Part shown: in pieces, positions 25,416 through 33,703 of the stretch
Position numbering within the stretch: position 1 is the first letter of the stretch
How the letters are laid out: each line of letters begins with the position of its first letter
Source: Sedimenticola selenatireducens DSM 17993
GTDB taxonomy: Bacteria > Pseudomonadota > Gammaproteobacteria > Chromatiales > Chromatiaceae
Reading direction: 5' to 3'
DNA length: 64,000 nucleotides
Assembly (NCBI RefSeq): GCF_000428045.1
Contig: NZ_ATZE01000007.1
Coordinates: 177,839-241,838 of the forward strand
Made by a program: the position numbers and the translations under genes
Notes under the pieces: generated by a model
What the model was told of the DNA's origin: nothing
Databases searched by the model: none
What the model saw: only the letters and a program-made list of their open reading frames with translations

Positions 25416-25841
25416 ATGGATAAACAGGGCCAGCAAGAAATTTCTCAGCAAAACGAAGGGAACGGAAATTACGCTGCCGGCCGCGATATCGTAATCAATC
25501 AAGTCAATGAAAAAAGCTGTCCAAAACCTCTAAATGAATGCACACCTGACGAATTGATAGCCGAAAGGGTACATACCAAGAAGATCCTCAAGGATGCTCG
25601 AAAAGCCATATTTCTCAGTTGGCAACTGGCAGCTGTTACCGCAGGTCTTATTGTATATGCTGTATGCGCTCTATACCTGCCAATCGGCTATACAGGAATG
25701 TGGCTTGCAACGGTGTTCTTTTTTGTCTTTCCGGCTTTTTTCTTGGTCTGGCTAGTCCAACGTGAAGGCGAGGTGATCCGGGATCAGTTATTGAAGCTAA
25801 ATCTTATTCACAGGCTCCTAAGAGGCTATGGAGTGCGGTAG
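25416..25841 (+). CDS. Two-TM membrane protein with N-terminal AGRDI motif
   Basis: I do not recognise this as a named family. The 141 residues begin with a hydrophilic N/Q-rich stretch whose residues 10-28 read SQQNEGNGNYAAGRDIVIN, matching the C-terminal tail of the repressor encoded just before it. A helical linker (PDELIAERVHTKKILKDARK) and two membrane segments (about residues 65-90 and 94-113) follow, then a short basic tail. The paired motif resembles short amyloid-type signalling motifs that link bacterial receptor and effector proteins. A role in superinfection exclusion or host-cell signalling is inference. Confidence 0.65.
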   Translation: MDKQGQQEISQQNEGNGNYAAGRDIVINQVNEKSCPKPLNECTPDELIAERVHTKKILKDARKAIFLSWQLAAVTAGLIVYAVCALYLPIGYTGMWLATVFFFVFPAFFLVWLVQREGEVIRDQLLKLNLIHRLLRGYGVR

Positions 25842-25881
25842 CGCTGGCGACTTATACCAGAGAGTTCAACCAATCTAAATA

Positions 25882-26304
25882 ATGGAAGAAGAATACATAC
25901 AATTTAACTCACACCAGGTAGATGTCCGTGCACGCACTGACTCATTGGCGAGAGCTGTATTTATTATTGCTGGCGGTGGGCTATCGATCTCGATAGGGAT
26001 ATTTACAAACTCCCTAATGCAGGATGTAGATCCTTTCTTGGCTGCATCACTTAAAGTTGCATGGTGGTGTTTGGCGATAACCATCGTTTCTCTCGTTCTG
26101 ATGCTATTCACCATTATTACTAGAGATTATTTCTTTGCTGAGACCTGGCGCCAGAAGCTGCAAGGAAAACGCCAGGATGTACCGCATGGTCCAGGTGTGG
26201 CTGATTTGATTATTTGGCTACTTGCTACAATTGGGCTCGTAACTTTTATTGGGGGATTTCTCGGCCTGGCATTTGTGGCAACAAGCGTGATCGGTTCAAG
26301 GTAG
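25882..26304 (+). CDS. Multi-TM membrane protein, prophage early end
   Basis: I do not recognise the family. This 140-residue protein has three or four hydrophobic segments (about residues 24-46, 53-80 and 105-137), a charged N-terminus (EEEYIQFNSHQVDVRARTDS) and a cytoplasmic-type loop (TWRQKLQGKRQDVPHG). It follows the motif-bearing membrane protein by 40 bases on the repressor strand. It is therefore a likely lysogen-expressed gene, possibly of the same exclusion or signalling unit. It is the last phage-associated gene before the host flank. Confidence 0.6.
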   Translation: MEEEYIQFNSHQVDVRARTDSLARAVFIIAGGGLSISIGIFTNSLMQDVDPFLAASLKVAWWCLAITIVSLVLMLFTIITRDYFFAETWRQKLQGKRQDVPHGPGVADLIIWLLATIGLVTFIGGFLGLAFVATSVIGSR

Positions 26305-26523
26305 GCCCAAAATTGGGCCAGAGTCTGTTTTGAATTCTAGTTTTCAGTAGGCGGTGTCGGCCTGTGTAACAGATAGTTTAGGGTCAGAATACACACTCTT
26401 TCGGCTGTTTTTTATTTTGTAACCTGTTTTTCACTATGCGATCCCGTTATAACTCGACTAATCCCGGCATATCCCGTTTATCTTAAACATCCCTTAGTAT
26501 TATCTTAATAACAAACACCCTGT
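26305..26523. other. Non-coding early end of prophage with repeated ATCCCG motifs
   Basis: No gene is visible. ATCCCGTTATAA (26441-26452), ATCCCG (26461-26466) and ATCCCGTTTATC (26471-26482) form a small cluster of direct repeats. A related CCGTTTATC lies at 11031-11039, beside the other end of the phage block. In Mu-like elements such repeats near the ends are transposase-binding sites, but the exact terminus is not resolved here. Confidence 0.4.
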
Positions 26524-26655
26524 TTCAACCGCCAAGGACGCAAAGAACACGAAGGAAGACAACGACTCGTGTTCTCATGATTCACCACCTCACCTGCCGG
26601 ATTGGGCCGGAAATGCAGAGAAGCCATGGCATCTCTTCGCGTGCTTCTCGGTTGA
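26524..26655. repeat. Dispersed intergenic repeat, copy 2 (inverted, partial)
   Basis: The region begins TTCAACCGCCAAGGACGC and, read on the minus strand, shares several blocks with 2703-2910 in the same order, including GAAGAGATGCCATGGC and CCTTCGTGTTCTTTGCGTCC. It is shorter than copy 1. A further GGTTGAAATAGTTT at 26766-26779 matches 2904-2917, so the full element may reach about 26779. The rest of the gap to 26857 has no visible gene. Confidence 0.65.
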
Positions 26656-26857
26656 GTAGAGGCATTCAGGCTTATCAAGGCGGCGGATAGAAGCGGGCGG
26701 TGAAGGGGCGGAGTCAAGTGTATTACCGATTGTCGGCCAGGGGATGGCTTGACTCCTCCCCCGTAGGTTGAAATAGTTTGTATCAGCTGCAACTGCCCAT
26801 GCTAGAATGCCGGTCGATTTTATTTCGCGTAACTGTTTGAATTAAAAAATATATTAT

Positions 26858-27496
26858 ATGTTTTTTGACAACTATCTCTGGGCCTATCTGCTGGCCATTA
26901 CCTTGCTCACGGTATCGCCCGGGGTGGATACCCTGCTGGTGATCAGGAATACCGTGCGTGGCGGTTTCAGGGATGGTGTGTTGACCAGTTTTGCCATCTG
27001 TCTGGGCCTGTTCGTACATGCGGCCGTCTCCGCCGGGGGCATCTCCCTGATCCTGATGCAGTCGGCCTGGATGTTCTCCCTGCTGAAGCTGGCGGGCGCC
27101 GGTTACCTGGTCTGGCTCGGCGCCAGGAGTCTGTATTCCGCCTATCGTGGCGAAAGTGGCCTGAAGTTTGAAACGGGCAGGGTAAAGCACCGCCAGGTGG
27201 CCGCCTGGACCTCACTGCGTGAAGGTTTTCTCTCCAATGTGCTGAACCCCAAGACAGTCATCTTCTATATGGCGTTTCTACCCCAGTTCATCCAGCCGGG
27301 CGATCCGGCGCTGGCCAAATCCCTGTTCCTGGCCGGGCTGCATTTCATCATCGCCAATATTTGGCAACTGATACTGGTGCTGATGGTGGGGCGGGCCGCC
27401 ATCTGGCTCTCCCGTCCCAGGGTTGGGCGCTGTTTTCACAGCCTGACCGGTTCGGTCATGGTCTTCTTTGGCATACGCCTCGGTTTTGATTCCTAG
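26858..27496 (+). CDS. LysE/RhtB-family amino acid exporter
   Basis: This 212-residue inner-membrane protein has about six hydrophobic segments and family motifs LTVSPGVDTLLVIRNTVRGG at the N-terminus and NPKTVIFYMAFLPQFIQPG in the middle. The family exports amino acids or related compounds such as lysine, homoserine or threonine. Its neighbours are an Lrp-type regulator and lysA, so lysine or a related amino acid is a plausible substrate. The substrate is not shown by sequence. Confidence 0.88.
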   Translation: MFFDNYLWAYLLAITLLTVSPGVDTLLVIRNTVRGGFRDGVLTSFAICLGLFVHAAVSAGGISLILMQSAWMFSLLKLAGAGYLVWLGARSLYSAYRGESGLKFETGRVKHRQVAAWTSLREGFLSNVLNPKTVIFYMAFLPQFIQPGDPALAKSLFLAGLHFIIANIWQLILVLMVGRAAIWLSRPRVGRCFHSLTGSVMVFFGIRLGFDS

Positions 27497-27499
27497 CCC

Positions 27500-27754
27500 T
27501 CAGGCCTCTTCAAGCCACTCGATCAGGTAGAACAGACGGAATCCCTCGGATGAACGGGAGGGTCCATACACCAGTGCCGGGTAGCGCTGCTCTTGCACAT
27601 TCGCCTGAGCAATGGCGCTGCTGTACGAGTCCATAATCTCGACACAGTTCTCGGGAAAACGGGCGCGTTTTTTTCCCGGTACATAGATCACCGCATAGTG
27701 CTTCTCAACTACTGAGCTTTCCGGGTCGCTGCCGTGGGTTCTGGGAAAATCCAT
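27500..27754 (-). CDS. Hypothetical protein
   Basis: I do not recognise this 84-residue protein. It begins MDFPRTHGSDPESSVVEKHY, continues with a beta-strand-like AVIYVPGKKRARFPENCVEI and ends LFYLIEWLEEA. There is no signal peptide or membrane segment. It converges on the LysE-type gene with a 3-base gap. Composition is like the neighbouring host genes, so it is probably a real small gene. Confidence 0.6.
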   Translation of the reverse strand: MDFPRTHGSDPESSVVEKHYAVIYVPGKKRARFPENCVEIMDSYSSAIAQANVQEQRYPALVYGPSRSSEGFRLFYLIEWLEEA

Positions 27755-27898
27755 AGATTGACCGCCTGTTCCTGAAGACCACTTTCAGATTAACCCGATT
27801 GGCAACCGATGAACAATCAGCCCTGTTAATCCCCGAATAGCACCGGTGGATGATCCAGTTTCAGAGGATGCGCACGGGGTTGGTGAAGTTGCAGGAGA

Positions 27899-28315
27899 TC
27901 AGGATATCGATTGCAGTACCGGACAGGTAATCAATCTGGTCAGGTCCGGTAGCTGTTCCAACTGGCGGCGTATCTGATTCAGGCGCTCCATCGAATCGGT
28001 TTCTGCGAACAGGATCAGATCCACCTCGCCACTCAAGGCATGTCCGTAACAGAGTTCAGGGATGGTTTGGATCGCAGGTAGCAGTTCATCCAGCTTGAAT
28101 GGTGAAAAACTGAGTTGAAAGTAGGCCTGCACCGCTTTCTTGCCCACCTCACCCAGACGCAGCGTGTAGCCGCGGATGACCCCGTGTGCTTCCAGCCGCT
28201 GAATCCGTTCGGCCACGGCGCTACGGGAGAGACCGATATCACGCCCGATGGCCGCCAGTGACTCGCGGGCGTTCTGTTTCAGTCGATTGATGATCTGCCG
28301 GTCAAATTTGTCCAC
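27899..28315 (-). CDS. Lrp/AsnC-family transcriptional regulator
   Basis: This 138-residue protein has the AsnC-type winged helix at residues 1-60 (DRQIINRLKQNARESLAAIG, LSRSAVAERIQRLEAHGVIR) and a C-terminal RAM ligand-binding domain. It diverges from lysA across a 166-base gap and lies near a LysE-type exporter. Control of lysine synthesis and export in response to an amino acid is a reasonable inference; no operator sequence was identified with confidence. Confidence 0.92.
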   Translation of the reverse strand: MDKFDRQIINRLKQNARESLAAIGRDIGLSRSAVAERIQRLEAHGVIRGYTLRLGEVGKKAVQAYFQLSFSPFKLDELLPAIQTIPELCYGHALSGEVDLILFAETDSMERLNQIRRQLEQLPDLTRLITCPVLQSIS

Positions 28316-28481
28316 AGCCGGATTATTGCGAGTTTTCAGGTTCTTCGTCCAGTACTCTCTGGACCGCTAATTTCACGGGAATAATGTACATCTTACGGTC
28401 AAAAACCGGCGTGTTTACAGCTGTGGGGTGTGAGGGCCTTCGGTAGGATCAACATTAGACCAAAACCGACGGAGACAAACA

Positions 28482-29735
28482 GTGAATAGTGAAAGCTTCT
28501 TGCAGTATCGTGATGGACAGCTCTACATGGAATCCATATCTCTGAATAGCATTGCCGAACAGGTGGAGACCCCGTTTTACTGTTATTCGGCAGCGGCCAT
28601 CAAGGCGCGGATAGGGGATTGCAAATCCGCCTTCGAGAGCATTGGCGCCACGATACATTATGCGGTGAAGGCCAACAGCAATCTTGCCGTGCTGCGGCTC
28701 ATGGCCGAGGCGGGTTTGGGTGCGGATATCGTATCGGAGGGTGAACTGGCGCGCGCACTGAAGGCCGGGATTCCTCCACAAGATATTATTTTCTCCGGTG
28801 TCGGAAAAAGAACATCGGAGCTGCTGGCCGCGCTGGATGCGGGCATATTTCAGTTCAATCTGGAATCGATTCCGGAGCTGGAACGTCTGGCGGATCTCTG
28901 CGAATCCCGGGGCCGTACCGCCAACGTATCAATACGGATCAATCCGGAGGTGGATGCGGCAACCCACCGGCATATCACCACCGCTGTGAGGGGGAGCAAG
29001 TTTGGAATACCTTTCAGCCAACTGGAGTTGGCGCTGGAGCGGATTGTGCGCAGTGACAGTTTGAGGCTACATGGCCTGGCAGTGCACCTCGGTTCCCAGA
29101 TAGTGACACTGGAACCCTATGAGAAAGCCTGCCGTCGACTACGGGAGTGGGTTATCGAGTTGAGAGATAAAGGCTATCCAATTACCCACCTGGACCTGGG
29201 TGGCGGTTTTGGTATTGACTACGGTGATGGTCGTTGTCTGGCGTACGGGGCGGTTGCCGCCGTGATCGATCGGGAGCTGCGGAACCTGGGGGTGGCAATT
29301 GCCGTCGAGCCAGGACGCTCCCTGGTGGCGACTGCCGGAGTGCTGGTGAGTGAGGTGGTCTATCGAAAGGAAGTTGAGCCGGTTCCCTTTCTGATTCTGG
29401 ATGCTGGTATGAATGATCTGCTGCGCCCGGCCCTGTATCAGGCCTCCCATCAACTGTTAACGCTGAAGCAATCGGATGAAGCAAGGGAGATCTGCAATGT
29501 GGTTGGCCCAATCTGTGAGAGCAGCGACAGTTTTCTACAACAGGCCAGCCTGCCGCGGGTCAACTCGGGGGAGCGTGTGGCCTTGCTTCAGGCCGGTGCC
29601 TATGGGGCGGTTATGGCGTCCGGCTACAACAGCCGGGATGTCATTCCTGAGGTGATGATCACGGGTGATCAATATGGCCTGATCAGAAGACGCATCTCCC
29701 ATCGTGACCTGATGGAGTATGAGAATTTTGCATGA
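28482..29735 (+). CDS. lysA: Diaminopimelate decarboxylase
   Basis: LysA decarboxylates meso-diaminopimelate to L-lysine with pyridoxal phosphate, the last step of lysine synthesis in the cytoplasm. The 417 residues match the family. Lys63 in HYAVKANSN is the expected cofactor lysine, and LDLGGGFGIDYG, EPGRSLVATAG and the C-terminal YGAVMASGYNSR are further family motifs. The GTG start has GGAG at good spacing. Its location next to an Lrp-type regulator and a LysE-type exporter suggests a small lysine homeostasis locus. A related decarboxylase specificity is possible but less likely. Confidence 0.93.
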   Translation: MNSESFLQYRDGQLYMESISLNSIAEQVETPFYCYSAAAIKARIGDCKSAFESIGATIHYAVKANSNLAVLRLMAEAGLGADIVSEGELARALKAGIPPQDIIFSGVGKRTSELLAALDAGIFQFNLESIPELERLADLCESRGRTANVSIRINPEVDAATHRHITTAVRGSKFGIPFSQLELALERIVRSDSLRLHGLAVHLGSQIVTLEPYEKACRRLREWVIELRDKGYPITHLDLGGGFGIDYGDGRCLAYGAVAAVIDRELRNLGVAIAVEPGRSLVATAGVLVSEVVYRKEVEPVPFLILDAGMNDLLRPALYQASHQLLTLKQSDEAREICNVVGPICESSDSFLQQASLPRVNSGERVALLQAGAYGAVMASGYNSRDVIPEVMITGDQYGLIRRRISHRDLMEYENFA

Positions 29736-29886
29736 CCGGACCGGTTCTGATCTTTGTCAGCTTTGGTCTTATGACTAAAGGATCAGGCTGATTTGTCGAT
29801 ACAACAGACAATGATTATTTGCCCGGAATTAATGGAATAGCCCGGTTGGTAGAATTGGAAAATTTCAATTGTCAGGGGATCTCCTC

Positions 29887-31503
29887 ATGCGTGAGTCCAT
29901 AACCCATCTTATTCGCTGGCTGTTATCGGCTGTCGGTATTCGCTCCATCAACAGCCAGTTCCTGTTCTCCTATATCCTGATCTTCCTCTGCGCCCTTATC
30001 TCGGTGATCACCATCTATCTGAGTCTGGGGGTGAATTCCAACTCCATTGATGTCGCCGGCCGGCAGCGGATGTTGAGCCAGCGGCTGGCCAAAGAGGCGA
30101 TGCTGGTGGCCCAGCAGGCTGAGAGCCGCGAGGTGATGGAGAAGACGATCAATCTGTTTGAATCCTCTCACAAAGCGCTTTTTGAGGGTGATGAAGCACA
30201 AAATATACTCCCGGTGAAAGATGCGCTGATTCTTGAGCAACTCAAACTCGTGGAGCAGCTCTGGTCGGGGTACAAGCAGGTAATTACCCAGTATGCGGCA
30301 AGTCCGGACAATGCCGGTTTGGCGGCGATTCAGAAACAGTCGGTTCAGGTATTGAAGGAGATGAACAAAGCGGTGGGTATGATGGCCACTGCAGCCAACG
30401 ACTCGGTCGCGCTGCAACAGACTATCGCCTTTGTCATGACCTCAATCATTCTGCTGCTGGTGGTGCTGGGTCGGGTGTTCGGCATGACCGTGCTGATGAA
30501 GGAGATCGATCAACTGCGCACTCATCTTGGGGAGGTGAGTAAGGGTGATTTCTCCAAACCGATTGACTGCCTGGACAGCCAGAATGAGATCGGGCTCGCC
30601 TATACCGCCTATAACAACATGCTGCAACAGGTGGGGCAGATGATCAAAGGCGTATGTCAGGTTGCCGATAAGGTCAGCGAGGCGACGTCCAGGGCGACCG
30701 AGACGCTGAATAGTACCGATCAGGGGGTGACTCAACAGCAACAGGAGATCACCCAGGTTGCCACTGCAATAAACGAAATTACCGTAACCGTACAGGAGGT
30801 GGCGCGCAATACCAGCCAGGCGGCCGAGTCTGCGTCACAGGCGGACCAGGAAGCGAGAACCGGCCAGACCATTGTCAATCATACCCGCAGTGGTATTCAG
30901 AACATGGCGCAGCAGGTTGAAGAGGCCGCTTCCACCATCAACATCCTTGAGAGTGATACCCAGCAGGTGGGGCAGGTGCTTGAGGTGATTACCAGTATTG
31001 CCGAGCAGACCAACCTGTTGGCTCTGAACGCCGCTATTGAGGCTGCCCGTGCCGGTGATCAGGGGCGTGGATTTGCCGTGGTGGCGGACGAGGTTCGCAC
31101 CCTGGCGCAGCGCACTCAGGAGTCCACCGGCAAGATACGCGATATCATTGAACGATTACAGAGTCAGGCAACGGCTTCGGTCAAGGCGATCGGCAAGAGC
31201 CGTGAGATCGCACACCAGAGTGTGGAGCAGACCGAGGAGGCCGGTGTTGCCCTGGAGAAGATCGTCGGCATGGTGACTACTATCCGGGATATGAGTACCC
31301 AGATCGCTACTGCCATCGAACAGCAGAGCCAGGTGACCGCGGAAGTGGATCGCTCGATTGTCAGTATTGCTGAGGTGGCAGAAAATACCAGACAGGCCGC
31401 ACGCCAGACAGTCAACTCCAACGCGCAGATTAGTGAGGAGATCGAGCAACTGAACCGGGTCATGTCTCAGTTCCATACTACCCGAGCCGGCCTGGACCTT
31501 TAA
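29887..31503 (+). CDS. Methyl-accepting chemotaxis protein with PilJ-type sensor
   Basis: This 538-residue transmembrane chemoreceptor has membrane segments near residues 22-45 and 180-200. The periplasmic domain between them carries the PilJ/NarX-type motif [22 protein letters not shown]-like region follows, then a long cytoplasmic signalling coiled coil with the conserved tip [18 protein letters not shown] at about residues 373-390. It would report to a CheA/CheW or Pil-Chp system. The ATG at 29887 is preferred over a TTG 18 bases upstream because the usual short cytoplasmic N-terminus results and AGGGG lies upstream. Confidence 0.92.
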   Translation: MRESITHLIRWLLSAVGIRSINSQFLFSYILIFLCALISVITIYLSLGVNSNSIDVAGRQRMLSQRLAKEAMLVAQQAESREVMEKTINLFESSHKALFEGDEAQNILPVKDALILEQLKLVEQLWSGYKQVITQYAASPDNAGLAAIQKQSVQVLKEMNKAVGMMATAANDSVALQQTIAFVMTSIILLLVVLGRVFGMTVLMKEIDQLRTHLGEVSKGDFSKPIDCLDSQNEIGLAYTAYNNMLQQVGQMIKGVCQVADKVSEATSRATETLNSTDQGVTQQQQEITQVATAINEITVTVQEVARNTSQAAESASQADQEARTGQTIVNHTRSGIQNMAQQVEEAASTINILESDTQQVGQVLEVITSIAEQTNLLALNAAIEAARAGDQGRGFAVVADEVRTLAQRTQESTGKIRDIIERLQSQATASVKAIGKSREIAHQSVEQTEEAGVALEKIVGMVTTIRDMSTQIATAIEQQSQVTAEVDRSIVSIAEVAENTRQAARQTVNSNAQISEEIEQLNRVMSQFHTTRAGLDL

Positions 31504-31547
31504 GATTCCCAAGGCGGTGCACCTGCTGTGGAAGGGGGGTGTTTTGC

Positions 31548-32906
31548 CTATCTGAATGGCTGGAACAGGATGCCGATGCGGAACCCGGTCGAAGTGTCGG
31601 TATGATTCACGTCGATCTCGGCATCATGAATCTCCGCTATGCGTTTGACAATGGACAGGCCCAGTCCACTGCCGTTGGGACCGCTTTGTGCCCCACGCCG
31701 GAAGCGCTGGAACATCAGATCGAGCGTCTCGCTGGAAATGCCGGTTCCTGAATCCCATACCTCCAGTCGGATCCGGTCGGCGTCCCGGGTAATCCGGATG
31801 CCGGCTGCACCCGGACCTGGGGTGTATTTAATGGCATTTTCCAGCAGATTTCGCAGCATGATCTGCAGCATGGTCGGCTCGCCATTGATTGGATATTCGG
31901 GTTGCGCTGAATCCATCTCCAGGCGGATGCGGTGTTGTCGGGCGTCCTCCTTCAGGGTGGTGATCACTCTCCGGGAAAGCCCGACCAGATCGACGGACTG
32001 GAAAGTCAGTGTGGTGGCGCTTTCCCGGTCAGCCCGCGCCAGGGTCAGCAACTGGTTGACCAGGTGGGTGGTTCGGTCGATGCCCTGCAGCGCCTTGTTC
32101 ATCGCCTTGGTCTTTTGTTGTTCATCCGTTGCCCGTAGCGCAACTTGAAGTTGCACCTTGAGTCCGGCCAGCGGGGTTCTCAGCTCATGGGCGGCGTCCG
32201 CGGTAAAGCGGCGCTCATTTTCAATAGCGTGGTTGAGGCGTTGCAGTAACCGGTTGAGTGCCCTGATCAGGGGAGAAATTTCAGCCGGTGCATGATCAAT
32301 ATTGAAAGGACGGAGTGAGTGTGGGTCCATGGCACCCGCCTCATCCACCAGTTGTTTCAATGGCCTCAGGCTGCGACTGATGCCCAGCCAGATAAACAGT
32401 CCCAGTAGCGGCAGCACCAGCATGATGATTGAGAGTGTATCCTTGATCAGGTAGGCGACCAGTTCTTCGCGCGCAGCAAGCTTTTGTGCCGTGTGGATGA
32501 CCAGTCCGGTCTCCCTGTCCCGGAGGGTGAATACACGCCATTTTTCCCCATCAAATGTGTAGTCGCTGAAGCCTTCCGGCAGCTCGGTAAGGAAATCGGG
32601 GGCATCTTTCGACTGGATAATAAGACGGCCAAGATTTGCAGCGAATGCGATATTCAGCTCATAGTCATGTTGAAAATTGCTGTTCAGCTCGATATTGCGA
32701 ATCAACTCCACTTCACCTTCCTTGATCTCCTGCTGCAGCAACCCAAACAGAATCCGTGCATTCTGCGCGAGACTGGCATCGTAGATCTCCTCCAGTTCAT
32801 GGGTCGCGTCCTGGTTGACAAGAATAAAAATACCCAGCCAGGTGATGCCTATCAGTCCGATCAGACTCAGTAACAGCCGCTTGCGGATTGATACCTTCCT
32901 AGACAT
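31548..32906 (-). CDS. Sensor histidine kinase (PmrB/QseC-like)
   Basis: This 452-residue membrane kinase has an N-terminal membrane segment (LLLSLIGLIGITWLGIFIL), a periplasmic sensor of about 130 residues, a second membrane segment (LSIIMLVLPLLGLFIWLGI), a HAMP-like linker, the H-box FTADAAHELRTPLAG and an ATPase domain (ENAIKYTPG, GSGLGLSIVKR). The ATG at 32906 overlaps the stop of the response regulator gene, so the two are translationally coupled. The layout matches QseC/PmrB kinases, and the PmrA-type box nearby strengthens the comparison. The signal sensed is unknown. Confidence 0.9.
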   Translation of the reverse strand: MSRKVSIRKRLLLSLIGLIGITWLGIFILVNQDATHELEEIYDASLAQNARILFGLLQQEIKEGEVELIRNIELNSNFQHDYELNIAFAANLGRLIIQSKDAPDFLTELPEGFSDYTFDGEKWRVFTLRDRETGLVIHTAQKLAAREELVAYLIKDTLSIIMLVLPLLGLFIWLGISRSLRPLKQLVDEAGAMDPHSLRPFNIDHAPAEISPLIRALNRLLQRLNHAIENERRFTADAAHELRTPLAGLKVQLQVALRATDEQQKTKAMNKALQGIDRTTHLVNQLLTLARADRESATTLTFQSVDLVGLSRRVITTLKEDARQHRIRLEMDSAQPEYPINGEPTMLQIMLRNLLENAIKYTPGPGAAGIRITRDADRIRLEVWDSGTGISSETLDLMFQRFRRGAQSGPNGSGLGLSIVKRIAEIHDAEIDVNHTDTSTGFRIGILFQPFR

Positions 32907-33573
32907 TGCCGTCGGCCTGTTTGGGGATTTTGTAACCCATTCCACGGATGGTCTGAATGGTGGACTTGCCGAGTTTTTTCCGCAGGTGGTGGATGTAGAC
33001 TTCTATGGCATTGCTCTCCACCCCATCGTCCCATCCGTAAAGCGCCTCTTCCAGACGTTGCCGTGACAGCACCTGGCCGCTGTGAATCAACAACGCCTCC
33101 AAAATGGCGTACTCCCGTGAAGTGCAAGTGACCGGTTGGTCATTGAGATGAACCGTGCGGCCGGCCGGGTCGAGGGTAATAGCGCCATGCCTGAGCAGGG
33201 GAGAGCCACGCCCGGCGCGGCGCCGGGATATGGCGCGCAGGCGCGCGGCAAGCTCTCCCAGATCAAATGGCTTGGGCAGGTAATCGTCGGCACCGGAATC
33301 CAGTCCAAGGACACGGTCATCCAGGCTGTCCCTCGCCGTCAGTAACAGGACTGGGATAGGGTTGTTCTGTTGGCGTATTCTGCGCAGCAGTGTCAGCCCG
33401 TCCTGTCCTGGAAGCGAAATGTCCAGGATCGCCAGATCCAGGGCATCATCCTGCAGGGCGGCTTCCGCCTGATTTCCATCGGTTATCCAGTCGACGGTGT
33501 AGCCCATCTGCTCCAGGCCGACGCTCAGCCCATCACCCAACAATTGGTCGTCCTCAACCAGTAGTACCCGCAT
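32899..33573 (-). CDS. OmpR-family response regulator (PmrA/QseB-like)
   Basis: This 224-residue regulator has a receiver domain with phosphoacceptor Asp51 and conserved Lys101, followed by a C-terminal winged helix (TSREYAILEALLIHSGQVLS, IEVYIHHLRKKLG). It pairs with the overlapping kinase gene. It faces the LTA-synthase-like/PAP2 operon across a 130-base gap that holds a good PmrA-type box, so regulation of envelope lipid modification, and autoregulation, are likely. Confidence 0.93.
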   Translation of the reverse strand: MRVLLVEDDQLLGDGLSVGLEQMGYTVDWITDGNQAEAALQDDALDLAILDISLPGQDGLTLLRRIRQQNNPIPVLLLTARDSLDDRVLGLDSGADDYLPKPFDLGELAARLRAISRRRAGRGSPLLRHGAITLDPAGRTVHLNDQPVTCTSREYAILEALLIHSGQVLSRQRLEEALYGWDDGVESNAIEVYIHHLRKKLGKSTIQTIRGMGYKIPKQADGNV

Positions 33574-33628
33574 TATTATCGTCCATCAATTTCGCAGCCC
33601 AAGAAATCCGCTATTAGGCTTTAACAGC

Positions 33629-33645
33629 CTTAAGTTTTCCTTAAT
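33629..33645. promoter_or_regulatory. PmrA/QseB-type box
   Basis: CTTAAG-TTTTC-CTTAAT matches the published PmrA consensus YTTAAK-N5-YTTAAK exactly. It lies between the divergent regulator gene and the LTA-synthase-like gene. A weaker half-site-like CTTTAAC begins 10 bases upstream, roughly one helical turn away. Confidence 0.65.
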
Positions 33646-33703
33646 CTTTTGCAAGTAGTCTCGCCAGGATAAGTCCTCAATTCTTACCATGAGATAAATT
33701 CTG

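Larger units (their letters stand above)
11050..26520. mobile_element. Mu-like transposable prophage, reduced (ends approximate)
   Basis: A block of phage genes lies between rsmE and a LysE-type exporter. It has a CI-type repressor, a Ner/Cro-like protein, MuA- and MuB-type transposition proteins, GemA, Mor, an I-type protease, a tail chaperone and a tape measure protein in the Mu early-to-late order, read mostly leftwards. The 8-mer ACCCTGTT occurs at 11046-11053 and 26517-26524, but a clean 5-bp duplication with TG/CA ends is not proved. Terminase, portal, major head, sheath, baseplate, fibre and lysis genes are not seen, so it is probably a defective remnant. The early end (24,700-25,900) is clearly more AT-rich. 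Confidence 0.88.
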
